From: Planctomycetota bacterium
Lineage (GTDB): Bacteria > Planctomycetota > Planctomycetia > Planctomycetales > Planctomycetaceae
DNA: 51,318 nucleotides
Assembly: GCA_027623235.1 (NCBI GenBank)
Contig: JAQBVJ010000048.1
Coordinates: 1 to 51,318, forward strand
Direction of reading: 5' to 3'
The notes beneath the pieces were generated by a model. It saw only the letters and a program-made list of their open reading frames with translations. It had not been told where the DNA came from and did not search any database. The translations under genes and the position numbers were made by a program. Of this stretch, positions 34,502-42,948 are shown one piece after another. The first letter of the stretch is position 1, and every line of letters begins with the position of its first letter.

Positions 34502-36691
34502 ATGCCTCGCTGGATTCCAGCTTTTCTGATCGTCTTATCAATTCTTCCGGGCTCATTGTCTGCGCAGCCCGCGGAAGAGTCTCCGCTGCTGACCGAGCCG
34601 AAGACTCCGGAAGCCACGTTCGACGCTGTCGTGCTGATGCTCGACCTGAACCGACCGAACCTGGCCAACCGCTATCTCAACACACTGATGGCGGGCAACC
34701 CGGACGACGCGACGATTCTGAAGATGAGAGACAAGCACGGGCCGGGCGTCTTCCTGGCACTCGCCAACGACCGCCGGTTTCAGCCGCAGTCGCTTCAACT
34801 TCTGAAAAAGATGAACGCCGCGTTTCGTGCGTTTGCGTTTGACCCGACACGGATCGACGGCCTGATCGCGAACCTCAACGGCGACGCCCGCGACCAGCAA
34901 CTGGCCATGCAGCAACTTCGGGAGACCGGAGCGATTGCTGTCCCGAGAATGCTGGAGGTCATCTCGCAGACAGAAAGCGCCAAAGAAAAAGAGACGATGA
35001 TCATCGCCCTGACCCGGATGGGAAAAGGCACGATCCCCGCCCTGCTGGGCGCACTGGAGTCTCCGGCCGACAACGTTCGCAGCGTCGCCGTCGAGACACT
35101 CGGCTGGGTCGGCGATCGCGACACGGTCTCGTGGCTGTGGTATCCGGCGTTCGGCCCCGATGAATCGACCGCCGTTCGGCAGGCGGCACAGCGAGCCGTC
35201 GCGCGGCTGCTGCGAGGTGACTCGCGCAACACAAACGAAATCACTCCATTCGGAGCGGTCGCCGAGCTCAGTCGGCTGGCCCGCGATCATTTCCGGTTTG
35301 AGTACGAATGGAAAGTCGACGCGGCGGGCGAAGTCGAGCTCTGGTCATGGGATCTGGCGGCCAACAATCTCAACGCGTGGAAGGTCAATGAGCAGACAGC
35401 GTCCCTGATCGTTGGCAGCCGCTTCGCTCGACAGGCGATGCGAATGGCACCGGAGCGGTCCGATCTGCAGGCGCAGTACCTCGCCCTGCGGCTGGCCTTT
35501 GAAACTCACGTGGCGGGCTGGGACAAGCCGGTCCCGACCGGACCCGGAACGGCTCACAACCTCGCGCTGCGAGCCGGGCCGGAACTGTCTTTGGAAGTTC
35601 TGTCACAGTCGTTGAAAAATCCGAGCCCGGCGGCCGCACTGGCGTCTCTGCGCGTGCTCTCGCAGATTGGTTCGCGAAGCCACCTGAACACCAGCGGCGG
35701 GCAGTCGTCACCGATCATGGCGGCTCTTAACTATCCGGATTTCCGGGTTCAGTTTGCCGCTGCGACAACAATTCTGCAGTTCGATCCGGAAGGCCCGTTC
35801 CGTGGCTCATCACAGATCGTGTCGATTCTGTCGCGGGCGATTAACGACACGGGAAGTAAAGCGGCACTGGCGATCGACCCGAACGGCGACCGGGCTGTGA
35901 CGACGGCGGCCTGGCTGACACAGATGGGTTACGAACCGCAGTCCGCCACGACCGGCATGGATGGATTCCGCGAAGCCTCATCGCGAGGTGACATTTCTCT
36001 GATCGCGATTCATGCCGCGTGCATCCGCTGGGGCCTGACTCAGACGATCGCCAACCTGCGAGCCGACGCCCGCACGGCCGGCATCCCGATCATCGTTTAC
36101 GGCCCGGAATCGATTCAGGCCAACGTTGAGCGGATCGCCGATCGCTATCCGATGATCGGTTACGCTCCGGATGGTGAGCAGTCGTTCGCGATCTACGTGA
36201 ACCAGTTCCTCGCGCGACGAAAGACTCCGCCGGAAACCGACGAGCAGCGGAACGAGCGAATTGGAGCGGCTGGTTTCTGGTTCGCTCACATCGCCAGCGG
36301 CCGCCGTAGCGACACCTTCGACATCCGCAGTGCCGAGAACGTTCTCTTTGAGGCGGTCAACCTGCCGCAGGTCGGAGAAAACGGGATCATCGCGCTGGGC
36401 TCCATCGCGACGGCGAGTGCTCAGGAGCGGCTGCAGGAACTTGCCATTGCCAGTGACCGCGACACATCGATCCGCGAATCGGCGACGTTGCAACTGGGAT
36501 TCCACATTCAAAAACACGGAGTGCTGGTCGACCGCGCACGAGTCCTGGAAATCCAGGCCAGCTGGCAGGCCGCGACCGACCCGGACCTGAAGTCCGCCCT
36601 GGCGGCCGTCATCGGCACCTTCCAGCCGAAAAAAGTCGAGGTCGACCGCCTGCTGGAAACCCTGCCGGAAGCAACAATCCCGACCCCGTAA
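34502..36691 (+). CDS. Secreted HEAT-repeat protein with pseudo-receiver domain
   Basis: 729 residues: signal peptide (1-22, ending SLSAQ); HEAT-type helices (about 90-245, e.g. IPALLGALESPADNVRSVA); further helical repeats to ~455; a middle domain (about 455-570) that looks like a response-regulator receiver (ALAIDPNGDRAVTTAAWL, then GMDGFREA and AGIPIIVYGPE); then HEAT repeats again. In the receiver-like part the phospho-acceptor position falls in LIAIHAACI, without Asp, so it is a pseudo-receiver. Receiver domains are normally cytoplasmic, so its presence behind a signal peptide is odd. Function unknown; probably a protein-binding scaffold in the periplasm. Confidence 0.75.
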   Translation: MPRWIPAFLIVLSILPGSLSAQPAEESPLLTEPKTPEATFDAVVLMLDLNRPNLANRYLNTLMAGNPDDATILKMRDKHGPGVFLALANDRRFQPQSLQLLKKMNAAFRAFAFDPTRIDGLIANLNGDARDQQLAMQQLRETGAIAVPRMLEVISQTESAKEKETMIIALTRMGKGTIPALLGALESPADNVRSVAVETLGWVGDRDTVSWLWYPAFGPDESTAVRQAAQRAVARLLRGDSRNTNEITPFGAVAELSRLARDHFRFEYEWKVDAAGEVELWSWDLAANNLNAWKVNEQTASLIVGSRFARQAMRMAPERSDLQAQYLALRLAFETHVAGWDKPVPTGPGTAHNLALRAGPELSLEVLSQSLKNPSPAAALASLRVLSQIGSRSHLNTSGGQSSPIMAALNYPDFRVQFAAATTILQFDPEGPFRGSSQIVSILSRAINDTGSKAALAIDPNGDRAVTTAAWLTQMGYEPQSATTGMDGFREASSRGDISLIAIHAACIRWGLTQTIANLRADARTAGIPIIVYGPESIQANVERIADRYPMIGYAPDGEQSFAIYVNQFLARRKTPPETDEQRNERIGAAGFWFAHIASGRRSDTFDIRSAENVLFEAVNLPQVGENGIIALGSIATASAQERLQELAIASDRDTSIRESATLQLGFHIQKHGVLVDRARVLEIQASWQAATDPDLKSALAAVIGTFQPKKVEVDRLLETLPEATIPTP

Positions 36692-36718
36692 CCCGTACGG
36701 CCGGTGTCGAGCCCCCCT

Positions 36719-36788
36719 CGCCCCACCCTCCGCGCCCCACCCTCCGCGCACCGTCGTCCGCGCACCGTCGTCCGCGCACCGTCGTCCG
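36719..36788. repeat. 14-bp tandem repeats in two versions
   Basis: Five head-to-tail units: two CGCCCCACCCTCCG, then three CGCACCGTCGTCCG, followed by a partial unit. It starts 28 bp after the HEAT gene's stop. A GGGAG...CTCCC hairpin follows at about 36795-36811. Confidence 0.92.
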
Positions 36789-37137
36789 CGCACCGGGAGG
36801 GCGAAGCTCCCGCTGAGCCGCAAGCGCAACGAGCCCCCAGGTCACCCGCCGCGTGAGTTTCGAAACATCGCGCTTACGCCGAAGGCGTATTTCCAACCGA
36901 GCAGGGCCGGTTTCCGCCGGCCGGTCATTGGATTCTCGCGTCGGGTCACGGAAGAGCCCCGTTGAGCTCCAAATCGAACATCCCGTCCTGGCGTTTCCAG
37001 AACGGCTTTGGTCTCCATCGAGCTCCATGAAATTCGGCTCGCCAGTCGACGCACAAAAGCACCCGCGACATGATCAAAACCCGCGTCGTCGGTCCTGGCC
37101 ACACGGCTGTTGTTTGAAACCTTGTTGTGCGACCCAA
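36789..37137. other. Intergenic region after the tandem repeats
   Basis: About 350 bp with a hairpin, a CACCCGCCGCGTGAG stretch near 36842 that may be a decayed AACCCG-type element, and no gene I can support. Confidence 0.4.
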
Positions 37138-37500
37138 ATGCAACTCTTGAAATGGTCCGCCGTTCCTGCCGTTGTTCTTTTCGTGGCCGCCACGTTGGCG
37201 ATCGCGGGTTGGTTAGACTCCACCTGGGTCTCTGTTCTATTTACCTTTTCGAGCCTGGCGGCGCTATTCCGATGGCGGCGCGCAACATACCGTCTCGAAG
37301 GCTCAATTCAGAACGTAGACCACGACCGCCTCAATTCCGAAGGCCAACGAATCTTCAAAACGATTTTTGTCGTTACGTTCACGTCATCAATCTTACTGAT
37401 GATGGGTGCGTTGCTCGTGCCCGCAGCAGGGACGGCGGCTGGCGGTGCCTTGACGATTAATGTGATGGTGTGGTGTCCATCGTCAAATTCGGTGCAATGA
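37138..37500 (+). CDS. Small membrane protein, unknown
   Basis: 120 residues from ATG 37138 (a longer frame from 36853 crosses repeat-derived sequence). Three or four membrane helices: about 4-27 (WSAVPAVVLFVAATLAIAGW), 28-45, and 75-112 (FKTIFVVTFTSSILLMMGAL and the Ala/Gly stretch after it). A basic loop (RWRRATYR) follows the second. No family recognised; lower GC than its neighbours, which may point to transfer. Confidence 0.45.
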   Translation: MQLLKWSAVPAVVLFVAATLAIAGWLDSTWVSVLFTFSSLAALFRWRRATYRLEGSIQNVDHDRLNSEGQRIFKTIFVVTFTSSILLMMGALLVPAAGTAAGGALTINVMVWCPSSNSVQ

Positions 37501-37658
37501 ACGTTCTCGCACACCACTTGCTGCCGACGACTCACCCAACAATTCCGGATTCGAAGTTGGAGGGTGTGGACGTTGATCGCGGTTGAAGTAATCTGATTCT
37601 GGCGGCGGTGGCCGGTGGGAACCGGCCCTACTGCCAGCCAGCCAGCCTCGGGACGATC

Positions 37659-38969
37659 TCACGCGTTTGCGATCAGTCGCTTGACTGCTGTGCCGTCGCT
37701 GTATGGGACGGGGCGGCTTTTGAAGTAGAACTCGCCCTTCGGGTCGATGCCCAGCAGCGAGTAAATTGTCGCATAGAGGTCCGGGACTTTGATCGGGTCT
37801 TTGGGCTGGCCGACCAGTTTGTTGCCAACCTTTTTCGACTTGATGCCCGGGCCGAGTTCTCCGATTCCCAGAGGGTCGGACTCGCCGATGATCATGCCTT
37901 TGTTGAAGCCGCCTCCGCCGACCACGCACGAGAACCAGTGCGGCCAGTGGTCGCGGCCGCCGGCGTTGTTCACTTCGGGAGTGCGGCCGAATTCGCCGAT
38001 GCACAAAACGATGGTTGAGTCCAGCAGGTCTCGCTGCTTCAGGTCACTGATGAGTGTCGCGAAGGCTCCGTCGAGACTGCGGGCCTGAGTCTGACAGCCC
38101 TCGTGATTGGAGATGTGCGTGTCCCAGCCGTTGAGCGAAACCTCGACAGCCCGGACTCCGTTCTCGATCAGTCGTCGCGCGACCAGGCAGCCTCGCCCGA
38201 AGCTTGAGTCGCCGTAGGCGGCTTTGAGATGACCCGACTCGCCATCGAGTTTGAACGCTTTCAGTTGTTCGGAACTCATCATCGCCAGGGCCCGCTCAAC
38301 GGTCAGTTGATGGCCAGTCCGGTCGGTCTGAACGCGACGGCCTTTGGCGAACGCCTTCGAGACCACTTCGAGAGTCGCGAGCCGTCGTTCCTGTCGCTCA
38401 TCTTGAACGGGCGACCTGGAGTTGGTCAGTTCCTGTCCGGGGTCGTAAACGCGAAACGCGTCATACTGCGAACCCAGCGAACCGCCTCTCGCCGGGAACT
38501 GGCCGCCGCCGAGCGACACGTGGGCGGGAATCTGAACCTCTTTCGGGTCGACAGGTTTTTCGCACGTGACGATGGCACTCATCGAGGGGTGAATGACCGT
38601 CGGCAACGGGCGGTAACCGGTCTTCACGAAGTAGGTTCCGCGTTCGTGGTCGCCCTCATCCGAAACCAGCGAACGGATTACGTTCAGCTCGCCAATCTGC
38701 TCGGCGACCTGCGGATACATGCTGGAGATTTCCAGACCGGGCAGGTTCGTTTTGATGGCCGTCGCCTGGCCACCGGTTTTCGAGCCGGCGTGAGGATCCC
38801 AGGTCTCAAGCTGGCTGGGTCCTCCGTTCATCCAGAGCACGATCAGCGATTTTTCCCGCTCCGGTCCGCGCTGGTTTGCGGCTCGCGATTCGAGAGCCGG
38901 CAGGGCGAAAGAGAGTCCGAATCCGGCAGCCGCCTGGAGGACCGTTCGGCGAGTGATTTCAGGTGTCAT
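37659..38969 (-). CDS. DUF1501 protein (sulfatase-like fold)
   Basis: 436 residues behind AAGG. A Tat-like signal (ITRRTVLQAAAGFGLSFALPAL) is followed by the DUF1501 hallmarks: LWMNGGPSQLETWDPH, a GYRPLPTVIHPSMSA stretch, VEVSLNGWDTHISNHEG, and GEFGRTPEVNNAGGRDHWP near the end. DUF1501 proteins are highly expanded in planctomycetes and usually come with a DUF1549/DUF1553 partner, as here; the pair is likely co-transcribed from the DUF1549 gene upstream. The metal-site residues of the alkaline-phosphatase-like fold seem kept (D/H in DTH and GGRDHW). Activity is unknown. Confidence 0.93.
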   Translation of the reverse strand: MTPEITRRTVLQAAAGFGLSFALPALESRAANQRGPEREKSLIVLWMNGGPSQLETWDPHAGSKTGGQATAIKTNLPGLEISSMYPQVAEQIGELNVIRSLVSDEGDHERGTYFVKTGYRPLPTVIHPSMSAIVTCEKPVDPKEVQIPAHVSLGGGQFPARGGSLGSQYDAFRVYDPGQELTNSRSPVQDERQERRLATLEVVSKAFAKGRRVQTDRTGHQLTVERALAMMSSEQLKAFKLDGESGHLKAAYGDSSFGRGCLVARRLIENGVRAVEVSLNGWDTHISNHEGCQTQARSLDGAFATLISDLKQRDLLDSTIVLCIGEFGRTPEVNNAGGRDHWPHWFSCVVGGGGFNKGMIIGESDPLGIGELGPGIKSKKVGNKLVGQPKDPIKVPDLYATIYSLLGIDPKGEFYFKSRPVPYSDGTAVKRLIANA

Positions 38970-38990
38970 GGCATTTGCCTTGGGAAACTT

Positions 38991-39026
38991 CCGTCCCTTC
39001 TCCCGTTGAGGGGGGCGAGGGGACGG
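38991..39026. repeat. CCCCTCTCCCC-type palindrome between DUF1501 and DUF1549 genes
   Basis: CCGTCCCTTCTCCC pairs with GGGGCGAGGGGACGG around GTTGA, filling most of the 59-bp gap between the two genes. Same family as 7209 and 17526. Confidence 0.75.
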
Positions 39027-39028
39027 GA

Positions 39029-40744
39029 TTAATGGTTCCAGGAAAACTCGGGTGAGTTAAACAGCGCCCAGTAAACGTCCTCGACGATCGTCTTGCGGGC
39101 ATTTCCTTTCGCGTCGCCGAGCAAACTCAGGATGTGCTCTTTCTCCTCGGGCAGCGGTCGTCGGGAAACGCAGACCAGATAAATCGTGTCGACGACGTCT
39201 TCGTTTGTTTCGCACATGCTCGCGATGCGACCGCTCGCCTGGAAAATGCCGGACTCGATCGTCTCGCGAGTCATGCCGCTGTTCATGCGAAGGAGGGCCT
39301 GCGGAATTGTTCCAGACCGCTCGGTCAGTTCCTGATCGCCCAGGTCGCCGTACTGCTCGACAAAGCCACGCTCGCGTGTAAACCGGATGAACCTCAGAAA
39401 CATGTGCGAGTTCTGATTGACCGTGCGGATGTACGACGACTGCAGCATCGAACCGATGACCTGTTCCGGACGAAGGCGAGTCATCGGGAAGACGCCCCAG
39501 TGTTCCTCAATATCGAACAGGGCCATTTCGTCGTCTTCCGCATGAGTGCTGGCCATGCGAAACGCTTTGGACCGGGCGATCACTTTGACCAGCCGGCGCA
39601 GATCGCAGTTGTGCGACTGAAAATCTTCGGCAAGAACATCCAGCACGTCGCGGTACTCATGCCAGTAAATCGGAACGTCGTCCGCGGGGCTGGTCGCTTC
39701 CGCCTTCTTCTTCGCGACGTCTGCAGCCACGTCTGTGTAGGGACGATCCTTCGGGTTCGGCATGTCGTCGACCGGCGTGATGAACGGCCGGCCGAACATG
39801 AGACCCCAGACTCGATTCGCGATCGCACGGTGAAAGCGGCGGTTCTCCTCATGCGTAATCCACTCGGCAAATTTCTGCCGCGGTGAGCCTTCTTTCCCAA
39901 GCCATTCCGGATGAAACGGAACGGTCGGCTCGAACTTCAACTTCTCATCCTCGCCCAGGCCCTCCGCCATTTCCTCGATGTCGTTGAAGTCGTCGACTTC
40001 GAAAAACTTTCCGGCGTAATCGGAAACGCCCAGGCCGCCGACGTCCACGGTGCCGAATTGAGCCGCGACGCCGAGGAAATCGGACCGCTTGATGTCCGCG
40101 TTGAATTTGTGGTCGTGGCACTGAGCACAGTCGAGGCTCTGGCCAAGGAACGCTCGCGACGTCCGCGTGGCGAGCATGTTCTCGTCGATGTCGCCTTCGC
40201 TCGACGCGATCGTGATGAAGTTTGAGGCGGGCTCGCTGGTCCACAGGCCATCCGTCGCGACGACCTGCCGAATAATTCCGTCGTACGGCTCGTTCGACCT
40301 GATCTGATCCGAGAGCCAGTTCACGAACCGGTCTCGACGGAAGATGATGAAGGGGCCGTTTTCCGCTCCGACGAAACACCGGGCCAGTCGTTCGGCAAAG
40401 TAGTCCGAGAAGCGGGGATCGTTGAGGTACCGCAGCGTCCATCTTTCGAGCCGGCCAGGATCTTTGTCCGCCTCGAACTGGCGAATCTCTTCCAGAGACG
40501 GGACCGTGCCCATCAGAGAACTCGCGAGCCGACGCAGGACGAGCAGATCGTCCGCGGGCTTCGCGGGCTCGACGTTCTCCTGCTCCCGGCGGAAATCCAG
40601 GTAGGCATCCACTTCGGACACGGCCGTCTGGAGATCGTCTTCGACAGATCGCGGCGTCTCGGTCGCTTCCGGCGACTGGATCATCCGGAAGCAAAGCGCG
40701 AACACACCGGCCGCGATCAGCAGGGGAGCGATTCTGGCTTTCAT
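39029..40744 (-). CDS. DUF1549/DUF1553 protein with haem-type CxxCH
   Basis: 571 residues behind AAGG. A signal/anchor helix (5-21, IAPLLIAAGVFALCFRM), then DUF1549 (LLVLRRLASSLMGTVPSLEE, FLGQSLDCAQCHDHKF), and DUF1553 in the C-terminal half (ANRVWGLMFGRPFITPVDD, LVKVIARSKAFRMAS, RLRPEQVIGSMLQSSYIR). The CAQCH motif could hold one c-type haem, and the protein is exported. The pair with DUF1501 is a standard planctomycete cassette of unknown reaction. This version is shorter than many, without an extra N-terminal cytochrome domain (PSCyt1). Confidence 0.92.
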   Translation of the reverse strand: MKARIAPLLIAAGVFALCFRMIQSPEATETPRSVEDDLQTAVSEVDAYLDFRREQENVEPAKPADDLLVLRRLASSLMGTVPSLEEIRQFEADKDPGRLERWTLRYLNDPRFSDYFAERLARCFVGAENGPFIIFRRDRFVNWLSDQIRSNEPYDGIIRQVVATDGLWTSEPASNFITIASSEGDIDENMLATRTSRAFLGQSLDCAQCHDHKFNADIKRSDFLGVAAQFGTVDVGGLGVSDYAGKFFEVDDFNDIEEMAEGLGEDEKLKFEPTVPFHPEWLGKEGSPRQKFAEWITHEENRRFHRAIANRVWGLMFGRPFITPVDDMPNPKDRPYTDVAADVAKKKAEATSPADDVPIYWHEYRDVLDVLAEDFQSHNCDLRRLVKVIARSKAFRMASTHAEDDEMALFDIEEHWGVFPMTRLRPEQVIGSMLQSSYIRTVNQNSHMFLRFIRFTRERGFVEQYGDLGDQELTERSGTIPQALLRMNSGMTRETIESGIFQASGRIASMCETNEDVVDTIYLVCVSRRPLPEEKEHILSLLGDAKGNARKTIVEDVYWALFNSPEFSWNH

Positions 40745-40763
40745 CAGAAGGCCTTTTCAGTAG

Positions 40764-40861
40764 GTCAGGCTGTGCCTGACGAAGTCAACCAGCTCACCAT
40801 TTCGATTCCTGAGATATCTTAACCCCTCAACACGTCCCGATTTCGTCAGGCGGGGCCTGAC
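40764..40861. repeat. GTCAGGC-NNN-GCCTGAC palindromes, copies 3 and 4
   Basis: Two copies (40764-40780 with TGT, 40845-40861 with GGG) flank a 64-bp A/T-richer stretch. Together they form a larger inverted structure, much like the pair at 28777-28871. It lies in the 488-bp gap 40745-41232, which has no gene. Confidence 0.78.
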
Positions 40862-41066
40862 CATGAGACACTCAGCATACCGATATTCGCCGCCGATTGT
40901 TTCAACCCTCGGCAGGCATGCGAGTTTCGCTCTTTCTCACCGATTCTGCCGCGAAAATCGCAGAGTGGCGACTGCTACAGAGCAGGTCTACAATCGCGGT
41001 CCGGACCTCGGCAGAACGAATTCGGTCCTGTTTATTAAGAGAGCCATGCCACCTGTGGTGGTCTGA

Positions 41067-41163
41067 GTGCAAAATGAAAAGTGACAAATGCAAAGTGCAA
41101 ATTGACCAGGCATTAGGACGGAGTCACCGTTCTGCCCAATTCTCATTTTTCACTTTGCACTTT
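41067..41163. repeat. Palindrome of AAAGTGCAAA words in the trpB leader
   Basis: The left part (41067-41104) iterates GTGCAAAATGAAAAGTGACA-like words; the right part (41136-41163, CAATTCTCATTTTTCACTTT...) is its imperfect complement. It ends 69 bp before trpB. Base composition is much lower in GC than around it. Confidence 0.75.
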
Positions 41164-41232
41164 CCTGCTCCTTTTGCTCTGACGTGCTCTCCGCAAACAA
41201 GCCGCTGTTTCCTCTCACGACTTTGAAAACTC

Positions 41233-42447
41233 ATGACGACTCCTGCCACAAGTCAGGTTCCCGACGAAGCCGGTCGGTTCGGCGAATTCGGACGCCGCTT
41301 CGTTCCCGAGACGCTCATGCACGCGCTCGAGGAACTCACCGCCGAATACGAAAAAGCGAAGACCGATCCGGATTTTCAGGCCGAGCTGCACACACTCCTC
41401 ACGACGTTCGTTGGCCGGCCAAATCCGCTGTACTTTGCCGAGCGGCTGACCGAACACTGCGGCGGGGCGAAGATTTATTTGAAGCGGGAAGACCTGAACC
41501 ACACCGGTGCCCACAAGATCAACAACACGATGGGCCAGGTTCTGCTGACTCGTCGTATGGGCAAGCCGCGGGTCATTGCCGAAACCGGAGCCGGTCAGCA
41601 CGGCGTTGCCACGGCCGTCGCGTGTGCCCGCTTCGGGCTCGACTGTGTCGTCTACATGGGCGAGGAAGATATCCGCCGGCAGAAGCTCAACGTGTTCAAC
41701 ATGCGGACGATGGGAGCGGAAGTTCGCGGAGTCAGCAGCGGCTCCAAGACGCTTCGCGACGCGATCAACGAAGCGATGCGCGACTGGATGGGCAGCGTCT
41801 CGAACACGCACTACATCATCGGTTCGGTCGTCGGACCTCACCCGTTCCCGATGATGGTCCGCGATTTTCAGTCGGTCATCGGCCGCGAAGCGAGGGCTCA
41901 GTGCCTCGACGCGACCGGCAAGCTTCCCAGCGAGGTCATTGCCTGTGTCGGCGGTGGTTCGAACTCGGCCGGTATGTTCCACCCGTTCGTCGACGACGAG
42001 GGCGTTTCGCTCACCGGAGTCGAAGCCGGCGGCCGCGGCCCGAATCCGGGAGACCACGCCAGCACACTGACTTTCGGAAACAAGGGCGTCCTGCACGGCA
42101 GTTACAGCTACGTGCTGCAGGACGAAGACGGACAGACGCAGGACGTTCACTCAATCTCCGCCGGCCTCGATTACCCCGGCGTCGGCCCCGAACACAGTTA
42201 CTGGAAAGACACCGGCCGAGTGAACTACGTCAGCATCCGCGACGACGAAGCTCTGGCCGCTCTCCAGAAAATGGCCCGCCTGGAAGGAATCCTGCCAGCC
42301 ATCGAAAGTTCACACGCGATCGCTCAGGTCCTGAAAACCGCCGGCGAGCGATCGCCGGAAGACATCATCGTGGTCTGCCTGTCCGGTCGAGGCGACAAAG
42401 ACGTTTACGAAGTCGCCAGGCTGCTCGGCCAGAGCCTCGACGACTGA
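41233..42447 (+). CDS. trpB: Tryptophan synthase beta chain
   Basis: 404 residues, full length. The N-terminus [21 protein letters not shown] is typical TrpB1. The PLP lysine lies in HTGAHKINN, the phosphate-binding loop is [10 protein letters not shown], and [17 protein letters not shown] matches the substrate region. It condenses indole and serine to tryptophan together with TrpA. No Shine-Dalgarno is evident. An antitoxin gene follows after 13 bp, and trpA 500 bp later, so a toxin-antitoxin pair splits what is usually a tight trpBA unit. Confidence 0.96.
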   Translation: MTTPATSQVPDEAGRFGEFGRRFVPETLMHALEELTAEYEKAKTDPDFQAELHTLLTTFVGRPNPLYFAERLTEHCGGAKIYLKREDLNHTGAHKINNTMGQVLLTRRMGKPRVIAETGAGQHGVATAVACARFGLDCVVYMGEEDIRRQKLNVFNMRTMGAEVRGVSSGSKTLRDAINEAMRDWMGSVSNTHYIIGSVVGPHPFPMMVRDFQSVIGREARAQCLDATGKLPSEVIACVGGGSNSAGMFHPFVDDEGVSLTGVEAGGRGPNPGDHASTLTFGNKGVLHGSYSYVLQDEDGQTQDVHSISAGLDYPGVGPEHSYWKDTGRVNYVSIRDDEALAALQKMARLEGILPAIESSHAIAQVLKTAGERSPEDIIVVCLSGRGDKDVYEVARLLGQSLDD

Positions 42448-42460
42448 TGAGGAACTTGAC

Positions 42461-42649
42461 ATGTCGAGCGTCAAAGACACTCTGCGGGAAATCGCCGACG
42501 AACTTCCGGAAGGAAGCTCCTGGGATGACGTCATGTATCGAATTTATGTGCGGCAGAAGATCGAAGCGGGCATAACCGATGCCGAGGCCGGAGATGTACT
42601 CAGCCACGAAGACGTGTTTTCAAAATACCGAGAGGTGACAGACAAATGA
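42461..42649 (+). CDS. Antitoxin, type II (ParE/RelE-linked)
   Basis: 62 residues behind GAGGA at 7 bp. The protein is short and acidic, with a likely helical body (MSSVKDTLREIADELPEG, then YVRQKIEAGITDAEAGDVLS). Its stop overlaps the start of a ParE-like toxin frame (ATGA), which is the common layout of antitoxin-toxin pairs. It would bind and silence the toxin and repress its own promoter. The gene itself is intact although the toxin is not. Confidence 0.72.
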   Translation: MSSVKDTLREIADELPEGSSWDDVMYRIYVRQKIEAGITDAEAGDVLSHEDVFSKYREVTDK

Positions 42650-42925
42650 GGACCGCGTGGAGTCGACAGGCGGCCCAGGATGTCTCCGCGATTTTCGATT
42701 ACATTGCCCGCGACTCCCGCCTCTCGAATGGTCGCGAGAATTGAAGCGGCCGCGCTGTCTGCCTCGAACCTGCCCGAAGCAGGTGGCCTGGTCGATGAGT
42801 ACAACCAATCGGATCTGCGACAGGTACTGGCATGTCCTTATCAAGTGATTTACCGGTTGGAGTCAGATCAGATTGTTGTTCTGACCGTGATCCACAGTGC
42901 TCGCCAACTTCCCGATCTCGTTTAA
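42646..42925 (+). pseudogene. ParE/RelE-like toxin with a frameshift
   Basis: From ATG 42646 the frame gives MRTAWSRQAAQDVSAIFDYI, then ARDSR, and stops at 42742-42744. The rest of a ParE-like toxin continues in the +1 frame: ASRMVARIEAAALSASNLPE, then LRQVLACPYQVIYRLE and VLTVIHSARQLPDLV, ending at TAA 42925. A one-base gain or two-base loss near 42715 (the GACTCCCGCC stretch) explains it. The intact form would have ~92 residues with the conserved YQVIYRLE strand and the HSARQLP end. As written no active toxin is made, unless the ribosome shifts. Confidence 0.75.
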
Positions 42926-42948
42926 GTGCTGATTCAAACGGTGACACA

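Noticed and set aside
34015..34668. 217-codon minus-strand open frame upstream of the HEAT gene
   Set aside because: It overlaps the HEAT gene's start in antisense, has no recognisable motif and covers a palindrome; a high-GC shadow frame.
36853..37137. N-terminal extension of the small membrane protein at 37138
   Set aside because: Arg/Ser-rich composition from repeat-derived sequence; the ATG at 37138 begins the hydrophobic protein.
42832..42948. 39-residue N-terminal extension of TrpA
   Set aside because: It reads through the end of the toxin gene in another frame; the GTG at 42949 fits TrpA length.
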